Assembly (NCBI GenBank): GCA_944388675.1
Contig: CALXJR010000004.1
Span: forward strand, 1-33,588
DNA length: 33,588 nt
Reading direction: 5' to 3'
DNA from: an uncultured Clostridia bacterium
Lineage (GTDB): Bacteria > Bacillota > Clostridia > TANB77 > CAG-508
Both the position numbers and the translations under genes were made by a program. Under the pieces are notes generated by a model. The model saw only the letters and a list, made by a program, of their open reading frames with translations. It had not been told where the DNA came from and did no database searches. This document shows positions 8,072 to 16,535 of the stretch, piece after piece (the stretch's first letter is position 1; the number at the start of each line of letters is the position of its first letter).

Positions 8072-9028
8072 ATGGCCAAGGTAAGCATAATTGTTCCAAT
8101 ATATAATGTAGAAAAATATTTGCCTAAATGTTTAGATTCATTAGTAAACCAAACATTAGATGATATTGAAATAATATTAGTAAATGATGGAAGCACAGAT
8201 AATTCAGGAATAATTGCAAAACAATATTATGAAAATCATAAAAATAAAATAAAATATCTAGAAAAAGAAAATGGTGGATTATCTGATGCTAGAAATTTTG
8301 GTATCCCATATGCTACAGGAGAATACATTGCTTTTTTAGATTCAGATGATTACATCGAAATAGATAGCTATAAAAAAATGCATGAGAAAGCAAAAGAAGA
8401 AGATGCAGATTATATAGAATGTGATTTTATATGGGAATATCCAAACAAACAAATTATAGATAAGAGATTAAGTTATAATAACAAACAAGAAATGCTTACA
8501 AATGTAAGAGTAGTTGCTTGGAACAAATTAATAAAAAGAGAAATCATCATCAAAAATAATTTAAAATTTCCTAAAGGGCTAAGATACGAAGATATTGAAT
8601 TTACTTATAAACTGATACCGCTTTTAAATAAAGTTTCATATATAGATAAGCCATTTATACATTATGTACAAAGAAATAATTCTATTGCTAATGTTCAAAA
8701 TGAAAAAACAGCAGATATATTTGCAATATTAGAAAATGTAGAAAAATATTATATAGAAAAAAATTTATATAATGAGTATAAAGACCAATTAGAATATAAT
8801 TATGCAAGATATTTATTATGTAGTTCGTTAAAAAGAATTTGCAAAGTAGGAAATAAAGAAAAAAGAAAAGATCTAATAAATAAAACTTGGAATGAGCTAA
8901 ATACAAAATATCCAAATTGGCATAAAAACAAAATATTAAAAACAGTTAACTCAGGAAAAAATTTGTATATAAAATCTGTCAACAAATTTAGTTATAAAAT
9001 ATATACAAAAATATTTTCATTTATATAA
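8072..9028 (+). CDS. Glycosyltransferase family 2 (EpsJ-like), tandem paralogue
   Basis: 318 residues, GT-A fold: SIIVPIYNVEKYLPKC at the N-terminus, NDGSTDNSG (38-46), GGLSDARN, DSDD (90-93) and a later RYEDIEFTYKL segment in the position of the catalytic-base ED motif. The start ATG 8072 has a clear SD (AGGAAGG). It is a paralogue of the gene just upstream; the first ~100 residues are very similar and the C-terminal acceptor part has diverged, so the two probably add different sugars or linkages. Eleven bases separate it from the ligase-like membrane protein gene. Confidence 0.88.
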   Translation: MAKVSIIVPIYNVEKYLPKCLDSLVNQTLDDIEIILVNDGSTDNSGIIAKQYYENHKNKIKYLEKENGGLSDARNFGIPYATGEYIAFLDSDDYIEIDSYKKMHEKAKEEDADYIECDFIWEYPNKQIIDKRLSYNNKQEMLTNVRVVAWNKLIKREIIIKNNLKFPKGLRYEDIEFTYKLIPLLNKVSYIDKPFIHYVQRNNSIANVQNEKTADIFAILENVEKYYIEKNLYNEYKDQLEYNYARYLLCSSLKRICKVGNKEKRKDLINKTWNELNTKYPNWHKNKILKTVNSGKNLYIKSVNKFSYKIYTKIFSFI

Positions 9029-9038
9029 GGAGAAGTTT

Positions 9039-10547
9039 ATGGAACAAAGTAAAAAACTTAAAATAAAGAAAATATTTACAATTGAAAATCTTTTATGCTT
9101 TTTTATAATAATTTGTCCAATTTTAGATGTTTCAAGTTTTTTATTTAGAAATTATTTTAATACTAGTTTTTCTATTTCAACATTTGTAAGGCCAATAATT
9201 CCAATTATAGCAGTTTTGTATATTTTCTTTAAAGATAAGCTTAAGCCTCAAATGATACTTACTGCTATTATATATGGTGTATATGCAATTTGCCATCTAT
9301 ATGTATTTTATAGAATAAAGACTGGGTGTGCATATGGTAATGAATTAAGAGAATTACAATATTTAGTAAATTATACTTTTATGGTTATGAATTTATTCAT
9401 TTATTATTTCTTTTTCACAAAATATAACAGAGAAAGAGAACTAAAAGATGAAGATAAAGGAAGAGCAATTAATAAATTAAAATTTTCTATGTTAATAGCT
9501 TTAACATTATATGTTGGATTTATGTACTTATCATTAATTACTGGAACTTCATCTTATACATATCCAGAAGACCAAATTGGATTTAAAGGATGGTTTGAAT
9601 CTGGAAATAGCATTGGAACTATCATGATTTTATGCTTATTTATAGTACTTCCAATGGTAAGAAAAAAAAATAAAATAAGTATTAGAATTTGGTCATTTTT
9701 ATTAACAGTTTTGACAGGTGTATATTTGACAACACTCTTAGGTACAAGAACAGGATTATTTGGTTTTATTCTAGTTGTGGTAGCTTACATTATAATTTGT
9801 ATAATATATGGGCTAATACAAAGTAAAAAAATTAATAGAAAGACAATTACAATTGGTACAATAATTTTTATATTTATAATAGCAGTTGTTGCAGTATTTG
9901 GCTCAAGAACATTTGAAAGAAGGAAACTTTTACAAGATAGAGAAGATTTAATATATGATACAATGACAGGACAGTCTTCTCATGTAACAGGAGATATGCT
10001 AGCAATGTGTGAGCAAATAAAAAATGGACAAATGAGTACAGACTATATGTCTGAAGAAATGCAACAAACAATGTTAGATGTATACGATTTAGCAAATGAG
10101 TATGAAATACCAAGTACAGACAATAGAGCACTTCAATTTTTGTATCATAGTACATTAGTCAAAAATCAAGATGGAATTTCTCTTACTTTGTTTGGAAATG
10201 GGTATATGACACATTATAGAGAAATGATATTTGAGATGGAAATACCAGCATTTCTTTATAATTTTGGAGTAATAGGATTTTTCCTATATTGTATGCCATT
10301 TGTATTTATTGCTCTTTATGGAGTTTATGTTTTAATAAAAAGAGTAAAACAAGTAAATGTAGAATATGCAATGGCAGTATGTGGTTTATGTTTTGCAATA
10401 GCAATATCATTCATATCAGGCTATACATTCTTTAACTCCTCTTCAATGATGATGATTGTTGTATTATGTAGTGTAATTGTAAATAATATAAAAGATTTTG
10501 AAGATAGTGAGATGAAGATTTATACTTTAAAAGAAGGGAAAAAATAA
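9039..10547 (+). CDS. O-antigen ligase / Wzy polymerase-like membrane protein
   Basis: 502 residues with roughly ten to twelve transmembrane segments. A large extracytoplasmic loop (about 293-402) sits before the last helices, the layout of the O-antigen ligase and Wzy polymerase superfamily. The LLGTRTGL segment (233-240) and the EIPAFLYNFGVIGFFLY block (from residue 401) are typical of the family. The protein probably polymerises repeat units or joins a finished glycan to its acceptor on the outer face. In a Gram-positive it cannot be a lipid A ligase, so polymerase or a cell-wall ligase is more likely. It ends directly against the next start codon (TAA then ATG), so expression is coupled. 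Confidence 0.8.
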   Translation: MEQSKKLKIKKIFTIENLLCFFIIICPILDVSSFLFRNYFNTSFSISTFVRPIIPIIAVLYIFFKDKLKPQMILTAIIYGVYAICHLYVFYRIKTGCAYGNELRELQYLVNYTFMVMNLFIYYFFFTKYNRERELKDEDKGRAINKLKFSMLIALTLYVGFMYLSLITGTSSYTYPEDQIGFKGWFESGNSIGTIMILCLFIVLPMVRKKNKISIRIWSFLLTVLTGVYLTTLLGTRTGLFGFILVVVAYIIICIIYGLIQSKKINRKTITIGTIIFIFIIAVVAVFGSRTFERRKLLQDREDLIYDTMTGQSSHVTGDMLAMCEQIKNGQMSTDYMSEEMQQTMLDVYDLANEYEIPSTDNRALQFLYHSTLVKNQDGISLTLFGNGYMTHYREMIFEMEIPAFLYNFGVIGFFLYCMPFVFIALYGVYVLIKRVKQVNVEYAMAVCGLCFAIAISFISGYTFFNSSSMMMIVVLCSVIVNNIKDFEDSEMKIYTLKEGKK

Positions 10548-11699
10548 ATGGATAAAGTGATATTTGGTATAACTGGACTTACTCTTGGTGGTGCAGAGAG
10601 AGTTTTGGTTGATATAGTAAATAGACTTGTAGATAAATATGATATTACTATTTTTACTATTTATGCAAATGGCGAGTTAGAAAGTGAGCTAGACAAAAGA
10701 ATACATCTTAATTCATTGTATAATTTTAGCTACAACAGTTTAGGAGGACTTAAGAAAAAATTAATTCCTTTAAAAGTTCTACTTATGCAAAGAAAAATAT
10801 TTAGAGAAAATATAGATAATGATGAATATAAAGCTCAAATAGCTTTTTTATTTTTTTCTATTACAAGAATTTTTAGTGTAAAAAGTAAGAAAAACACTAA
10901 GAAAATAGCATGGATTCATAATGATATTTCAAAAGTATTTGGAAAGGGTCCAAAATCTAGGTTAAAAAGAATAATAGATAGAAATACTTATGAAAAATAC
11001 AATACTCTTGTATTTGTAAGTATAGATAACTTAGATAAATTTAATAGAGTATATGATGATATGCTCCTTCCACATGAAACAGTTGTAAATAATTATATAA
11101 ATAGTAAAAGGATTTTGCAACTAGCTAAAGAAGATATAAAAGAGGAAGATAAAGAATTATTTACAGATAAAACTTTAAAAATTGTACAAGTTTCTAGATT
11201 AGTTAAACAAAAAGCTATAGATAGATTAATAAAAGTTCATTCAAAACTAATTAAACAAGGCGTCAAACATAAAATATATATCATTGGAGATGGACCTTTA
11301 AAAGAAAAATTGAACAAGTTAATTAAAGAAAACAATATACAAGATACATTTAAATTATTAGGTGCAAGGGAGAATCCCTATCCATATATGAAAAAAGCAG
11401 ATGTAGTTTCTTTGTTTTCAGAATTTGAAGGTTATCCAATGGTAATAGAAGAGGCAAAAGTTTTAAATAAATACATTTTAGCAACAAATACAGCAACAAG
11501 AGAAGCATTAATAAATTATTCTAAAAAAAGTCAGATTGTAGAAAATACAGAAGAAGGAATAGAAAAGGCAATAAGGTTTGCGGTAAAAAACAAAAAACAA
11601 ATTTCTAAATATGAAAATGATTTTGTTTATGAAAACGAAAAATTAATAGAAAAAATAATTAAAATTATAGAATCAAATGAAAAGCGAAAGGACAAATGA
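10548..11699 (+). CDS. Glycosyltransferase family 4
   Basis: 383 residues, GT-B fold. The N-terminal half has GLTLGGAERVLVDIV (GGAE loop). The C-terminal half has VSRLVKQKAIDRLI, GDGPLKEKLNKLI and an E-x7-E motif (EGYPMVIEE, Glu294 and Glu302). The arrangement is that of amino-sugar or galactosyl transferases in capsule loci; exact specificity is not predictable. The ATG follows the stop codon of the ligase-like gene without a gap, and three bases separate its own stop from the next gene, so the three are translationally linked. Confidence 0.88.
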   Translation: MDKVIFGITGLTLGGAERVLVDIVNRLVDKYDITIFTIYANGELESELDKRIHLNSLYNFSYNSLGGLKKKLIPLKVLLMQRKIFRENIDNDEYKAQIAFLFFSITRIFSVKSKKNTKKIAWIHNDISKVFGKGPKSRLKRIIDRNTYEKYNTLVFVSIDNLDKFNRVYDDMLLPHETVVNNYINSKRILQLAKEDIKEEDKELFTDKTLKIVQVSRLVKQKAIDRLIKVHSKLIKQGVKHKIYIIGDGPLKEKLNKLIKENNIQDTFKLLGARENPYPYMKKADVVSLFSEFEGYPMVIEEAKVLNKYILATNTATREALINYSKKSQIVENTEEGIEKAIRFAVKNKKQISKYENDFVYENEKLIEKIIKIIESNEKRKDK

Positions 11700-11702
11700 C
11701 AA

Positions 11703-12608
11703 ATGAAAATTTCAATACTAACAGCTACATATAATAGGGCAAATTTACTAGATAAATTATATACAAGCATAATAATAAATAATAATAATTGTGAAGAATT
11801 TGAGACAGAATGGTTAATTATGGATGATGGCTCGGCAGACAACACTAAAAGAATTGTAGAAGAGTATGTAAAAGAAGGAATAATTGACGTAAAATATTTT
11901 CATCAAGAAAACCAGGGAAAGATGAAGGCAATTAACAAATTAGTTAAAGAAGCAACAGGTGATTTAATAATTGAATGTGACTCTGATGACTATTTTACAG
12001 AAAATGCTTTCAACATCATTTTGAAATCAATAAGAGAATGTAGAGACATAGGAAATGTTTATGCACTTGTATTTTTAAAATATGATCAAGACGGCAAAAA
12101 TATGGGCAATGACTTTTTTGAAGATAATTATGAAAGTACTATGTTTGATTTATATTTTAAAGAAGGAATTACAGGAGAAAAGGCATTAGTTTTTAATGCA
12201 AATGTTAGAAAACAATTTGAGTATGAAGTTGAAGATGGAGAAAAATTCGTAACAGAGGCCAGAATGCAACATAAAATGGATTTACAATATGTTGTAAGAT
12301 GCTTTAATAAACCAATTATGATATGTGAATATCAAAAAGAAGGATATAGTAAAAATATAAACAAATTATTTTTAGAAAATCCTTGTGGATATTATAATTA
12401 TTTTAAAGAAATATTTGATCAAGATATGCATGGAGTTACAGCTAAAAAAAGGTTATATGTTTATAAACATTATATATTATTTGCAACATTATCTAATCAA
12501 AAACATGTAATTAGAAATGTTAAAGGAATTATTAATAAAATAGCTGTTCTTTTACTGTATATTCCTGGAAAAATTGCTACAAAATTAAGAATAAGAGACA
12601 ACAAATAA
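11703..12608 (+). CDS. Glycosyltransferase family 2
   Basis: 301 residues, GT-A fold: SILTATYNRANLLDKL at the N-terminus, DDGSADNT (41-48), QENQGKMKAIN and the DxD-type ECDSDDYF (Asp93, Asp95, Asp96). The SD AAAGGA lies about ten bases upstream and overlaps the end of the preceding gene. It resembles capsule GT2 enzymes that work on short lipid-linked oligosaccharides; donor and acceptor are not assignable. It is the last gene before a new consensus promoter, so transcription of the first half of the locus may end or be reinforced here. No terminator hairpin follows it. Confidence 0.87.
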   Translation: MKISILTATYNRANLLDKLYTSIIINNNNCEEFETEWLIMDDGSADNTKRIVEEYVKEGIIDVKYFHQENQGKMKAINKLVKEATGDLIIECDSDDYFTENAFNIILKSIRECRDIGNVYALVFLKYDQDGKNMGNDFFEDNYESTMFDLYFKEGITGEKALVFNANVRKQFEYEVEDGEKFVTEARMQHKMDLQYVVRCFNKPIMICEYQKEGYSKNINKLFLENPCGYYNYFKEIFDQDMHGVTAKKRLYVYKHYILFATLSNQKHVIRNVKGIINKIAVLLLYIPGKIATKLRIRDNK

Positions 12609-12611
12609 TCT

Positions 12612-12640
12612 TTGACAATAAAAATAATATAATATATAAT
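12612..12640 (+). promoter_or_regulatory. Perfect-consensus sigma-A promoter ahead of the ABC exporter genes
   Basis: TTGACA (12612-12617), exactly 17 bases, TATAAT (12635-12640). Both hexamers match consensus at every position. It starts three bases after the preceding stop codon and 38 bases before the ABC ATPase start, in an otherwise tightly packed gene run. Confidence 0.88.
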
Positions 12641-12677
12641 TATGAAGAATTTTAAATAAGTAGAAAGGTGCAAAATA

Positions 12678-13415
12678 ATGGCAAAAGAAGAAAATAGAAT
12701 AATTGTTGAACATGTATATAAATCTTTTGATATATACATGGACAAGGCAAATAGCTTAAAAGAGAAATTACTATTCTGGAATAGAAATAAAAAAGAAAAA
12801 AGAGAAGTCTTAAAAGATATTAATCTTACAATAAAAAATGGAGAAGCTGTTGGACTTATTGGCGTAAATGGTAGTGGTAAATCTACCTTATTAAAATTAA
12901 TGACAAAAATAATTTACCCAAATAAAGGAAAAATAACTACAAATGGTAAATTAACATCTCTTTTAGAGCTAGGTGCAGGATTTCATCCAGACTTTTCTGG
13001 TAGGGAAAATATATATTTTAATGCCTCGATTTTTGGTTTAACAAAAAAACAAATAGATGAAAGATTAGATAATATTATAGAGTTTTCAGAGCTTGGAGCA
13101 TATATAGATAACCCTGTAAGAACATATTCATCAGGAATGTATATGAGACTTGCTTTTGCAGTTGCAATAAATGTAGATGCAGATATTTTATTAGTAGATG
13201 AGGTGCTAGCAGTAGGAGATCAACATTTTCAGGAAAAATGTATTGCGAAAATGAAAGAGTTAAAAGAACAAGGAAAAACAATGGTATTTGTAACTCATAG
13301 TTTAGGAACTGTAAAAGATTTTTGTAATAGAGCTATATGGTTAAATCAAGGCGAAATACAAATGGATGGAGAACCAGAACCAGTAATAGATGCTTATTTA
13401 AAAGCTACAACTTAG
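12678..13415 (+). CDS. Polysaccharide ABC exporter ATP-binding subunit (Wzt/TagH-like, short form)
   Basis: Energises export of a lipid-linked glycan with the permease encoded next. The 245 residues contain Walker A GVNGSGKST (62-70), the Q-loop region with SLLELGAGFHPDFSGREN typical of the Wzt/TagH/RfbE subfamily, the signature YSSGM (150-154), Walker B ILLVDE (170-175) and the H-loop His207. It lacks the long C-terminal carbohydrate-binding or extracellular domain of long Wzt and B. subtilis TagH, so it is the short type. SD AAAGGTG precedes the ATG by eight bases. Confidence 0.93.
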   Translation: MAKEENRIIVEHVYKSFDIYMDKANSLKEKLLFWNRNKKEKREVLKDINLTIKNGEAVGLIGVNGSGKSTLLKLMTKIIYPNKGKITTNGKLTSLLELGAGFHPDFSGRENIYFNASIFGLTKKQIDERLDNIIEFSELGAYIDNPVRTYSSGMYMRLAFAVAINVDADILLVDEVLAVGDQHFQEKCIAKMKELKEQGKTMVFVTHSLGTVKDFCNRAIWLNQGEIQMDGEPEPVIDAYLKATT

Positions 13416-13439
13416 AACAGTGAAGAAAGGAACAATCAA

Positions 13440-14213
13440 ATGAATTTAGTAAAAGATTTATATAATTATAGAGAATTATTAAAAACAAATATAAAAAAGG
13501 ATGTTGGTGGAAAATATAAAAATTCTGTACTAGGTGTATTATGGTCTTTTATTAATCCACTTTTGCAAATAGCTGTATATGCACTAGTATTCCAGGTTAT
13601 ATTAAAAAGTGATATAGATAATTATACAGTTTACCTATGCTGTGGATTAATACCTTGGCAATATTTTTCATCTGTAGTGCTAAGAGGTGCTGCAACAATT
13701 ATTGATAATGGTAATATAATTAAAAAAGTGTATTTTCCAAGAGAAATTTTACCAATTTCTGTAGTAACGAGCGAGGGAGTAAACTTTTTAATATCAACTA
13801 TAATCATATTAGGTTTTGTAATTTTTGGGGGAATAGGGCTTTCTTGGAATGTACTTTGGTATTTTCTAATATTTGCAATTCAATTTATAGTATCAATTGG
13901 AGTATCTTTCATTGTTTCAAGTTTAACTGTATATTTTAGAGACTTGCAGCATTTATTAGGTATATTTATTCAATTGTTATTTTATGCAACACCTATAGTA
14001 TATGCAATTAGTTCAGTACCAGCTGGTTTACAATGGATTGTAAAAATAAATCCAATGTCTTATTTAATAGAAGGATATAGAGCAATATTTTACAATAAAA
14101 CAATGCCAGACTTCCAAGAGTTATTAATAGCTTTAGCAATGGGTATAGTACTTTGTATAATTGGTTATTTTATATTTAAAAAGCTAGAGAAAAAATTTGC
14201 TGAAGAATTATAA
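13440..14213 (+). CDS. Polysaccharide ABC exporter permease (Wzm/TagG-like, ABC-2 family)
   Basis: 257 residues with about six transmembrane segments. An N-terminal amphipathic stretch holds KDVGGKYKNSVLGVLWSFINPLL, split here as KDVGGKYKNS and VLGVLWSFINP, a strong ABC-2 exporter signature. SSLTVYFRDLQHLLGI and NPMSYLIEGYRAIFY are also typical. It forms the channel for the ATPase encoded 24 bases upstream and moves undecaprenyl-linked polysaccharide or teichoic acid outward. The ATPase gene comes first here, the reverse of the usual TagG-TagH or Wzm-Wzt order. SD is AAAGGA. Confidence 0.92.
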   Translation: MNLVKDLYNYRELLKTNIKKDVGGKYKNSVLGVLWSFINPLLQIAVYALVFQVILKSDIDNYTVYLCCGLIPWQYFSSVVLRGAATIIDNGNIIKKVYFPREILPISVVTSEGVNFLISTIIILGFVIFGGIGLSWNVLWYFLIFAIQFIVSIGVSFIVSSLTVYFRDLQHLLGIFIQLLFYATPIVYAISSVPAGLQWIVKINPMSYLIEGYRAIFYNKTMPDFQELLIALAMGIVLCIIGYFIFKKLEKKFAEEL

Positions 14214-14247
14214 ACTTATTCTAGAAATAGAAAGGATTGATTAAAAT

Positions 14248-16509
14248 ATGGATAAATCTGAAGAAATGTTATATTTTAATTTTAATAAAAAAATAACAGA
14301 TATTAAGAAAAACTCTTTAGATATTGATAATGCTTTAATACACATTATTACTACATATTCTGGAAAGAATATTAATTTTCAGCAAACAATAAATTCAGTT
14401 ATTAATCAAACTTTTTTATATTGGAAATGGACTATTATATGCACAAATGATGAATTAGATTTTAATTTACAAGATGATAATAGAATAAATACAATAAAAC
14501 AAAATAAAGATGTATGTGACATTAGGAATGGATTAATTAATAATGGCAAATATGAATATGTTTTTATTCTGGACGAAAATAGTATATTAGATGAAACTAT
14601 GTTAGAGTGCTCATATTGGACTATGCAAACAAATCCAGATGCAAGTTGGTGTTATTCTAATTATGTTATTAATAACAGTAGTTTAGGTAATGCACTATTT
14701 ATGTCAGAAGATGAAAAAAATGCAAATATTGTAAGTAAATCATATTTAATTAGAAAAAATGATTTGTTACAAGTTGGAGGTTATGAAAAAAAGCTAGAAA
14801 AAACCAATATAGATTGGCTATTATTTTTAAAATTATTAAGTGAAAATAAGTATCCTGTAAAAATGGATTTTTATGGAAGCTGGGATAATTTAAAAGAAGA
14901 TGTTAAAACAGATGAAATTGTAAAAGAAAGTAAAAAAATAGAAAACAAATTAATGGGAATTAACTACCCAGTTGGTAGTGATTATTGGTTTGATACACAG
15001 CCTTTTGAATTAGAGTGGGATAAAAACTTAGAAAATACTAATAAAACAAATTTATTATTCATATTTCCATGGTTTAAAGTTGGTGGAGCAGATAAATTTA
15101 ATTTTGATTTAATTTCAAACTTAGATAAAGAAAAGTACAATATTACAATAATTACAACTGAGCCATGCAATTATATTTGGAGACAAAAGTTTGAAGATTA
15201 TGCAGAGATATTTGATTTAACATCATTCTTGCACAGGAAATATTGGGCACCATTTATTCATTATATAATTAAAACTAGAAATATTAATTTAGTTATGAAT
15301 TCAAATAGTTTTTATGGATATTATGCTATTCCTTGGCTAAAAAGCAAGTTTCCTAAAGTAATTTTTACAGATTATTTGCATGCAGTAAATTGGAATTGGA
15401 GACATGGGGAATACCCAATTGACTCTACAGCAATTTCTCGCCTGTTAGATAAAACTTTTGTGTCTAATAAAGCACTAGATACAATAATGCAAGAAAAAAT
15501 GGGAAGAACAAAATCTAATACAAAAGTTGTTTATATAGGTGTAGACACAAATAAATTTAATATAAATAATGAAGAAATTAAATTAGATGAAGATTTAATG
15601 AAATATAGAGAAAAATATGAAGGTAAGAAAGTAATATTATTTTGTGCTAGAATTTCAGATGAAAAAAGACCATTGTTAATGGTAAAAATAATGGAAGAAT
15701 TATGTAAAAGAAGAAAAGATGTAGTTCTTTTTGTAGTAGGAGATGGAAACTTACTTCAAAATATGAAGGAACTTGCAAAAGAGCTTAATTTGCAAGATGA
15801 TATTATCTTTTTCGGAATGAAAGAAGAGGTTAGACCTTTCTACAAAGAGGCAAATGTTTTAGTTAATTGCTCAATAAGAGAAGGAATACCACTTACAACT
15901 TATGAGGCTTTATCTATGTCTGTTCCAATAGTTACAGGAGATGTAGGTGGACAAAGTGAAATAATAGATAACTCTTGTGGAATAATAGTAAAAAACATTC
16001 AAAATGTTGCAGATGGTGAAAAAAATAAAGAATTTTTACCTGAAGAAATAAAAATATATTCAGATGCAATAGAAAAGATTTTAGACAATAGCGAATATGA
16101 GCAAATGAGAATAAATTGTAGAAAAAGAATAAAAGACAATTTTACAATTAATAAAATGGTTAGTGATATTGAGACAGAATTTGATACTTTAATAAAAGAA
16201 GGTTCAAAAATTCCTATAGATTTAATAAATAATGAAGAATTTTATAAAAACCACTTAGTATTATTTAATGAGTATGATAGAAGATATTATAATAGTGCAA
16301 AAGGTGGCATAATACCTGAAAGAGAATATAGCAATGAAGAAATTTTAAAACAAACATTAGATAAAGCACAAAACCAAATTAAAGATTATGAAGAACAACT
16401 AAAACAAAAAAATTATTTAATAGAAGAAAAAGAAAAAGAATTAAAAAACATAATAAGTAGCAAAAGATGGAGATATACTCAAAAACTTCTTAAATTTTTT
16501 AATAAATAA
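14248..16509 (+). CDS. Two-domain glycosyltransferase: degenerate GT2 domain plus intact GT4 domain
   Basis: 753 residues. Residues about 28-220 align with a GT2 domain (NSVINQTF, LIRK, GGY, YPV, FYG in register with the next gene), but the donor-binding DDGS is replaced by ICTNDE (64-69) and the metal-binding DxD by LDENS (108-112), so this half is probably inactive. Residues about 270-660 are an intact GT4 domain, starting at IFPWFKVGGADKF and including ARISDEKRPLLMV, VVGDGNLLQNM and an E-x7-E motif (EGIPLTTYE, Glu545 and Glu553). The C-terminus is a coiled coil (about 690-735) ending in the SKRWRYTQKLL motif common in surface-glycan transferases. SD is AAAGGA. Confidence 0.82.
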   Translation: MDKSEEMLYFNFNKKITDIKKNSLDIDNALIHIITTYSGKNINFQQTINSVINQTFLYWKWTIICTNDELDFNLQDDNRINTIKQNKDVCDIRNGLINNGKYEYVFILDENSILDETMLECSYWTMQTNPDASWCYSNYVINNSSLGNALFMSEDEKNANIVSKSYLIRKNDLLQVGGYEKKLEKTNIDWLLFLKLLSENKYPVKMDFYGSWDNLKEDVKTDEIVKESKKIENKLMGINYPVGSDYWFDTQPFELEWDKNLENTNKTNLLFIFPWFKVGGADKFNFDLISNLDKEKYNITIITTEPCNYIWRQKFEDYAEIFDLTSFLHRKYWAPFIHYIIKTRNINLVMNSNSFYGYYAIPWLKSKFPKVIFTDYLHAVNWNWRHGEYPIDSTAISRLLDKTFVSNKALDTIMQEKMGRTKSNTKVVYIGVDTNKFNINNEEIKLDEDLMKYREKYEGKKVILFCARISDEKRPLLMVKIMEELCKRRKDVVLFVVGDGNLLQNMKELAKELNLQDDIIFFGMKEEVRPFYKEANVLVNCSIREGIPLTTYEALSMSVPIVTGDVGGQSEIIDNSCGIIVKNIQNVADGEKNKEFLPEEIKIYSDAIEKILDNSEYEQMRINCRKRIKDNFTINKMVSDIETEFDTLIKEGSKIPIDLINNEEFYKNHLVLFNEYDRRYYNSAKGGIIPEREYSNEEILKQTLDKAQNQIKDYEEQLKQKNYLIEEKEKELKNIISSKRWRYTQKLLKFFNK

Positions 16510-16535
16510 AACGGTAAATTGAAGAGGAAAAATTA

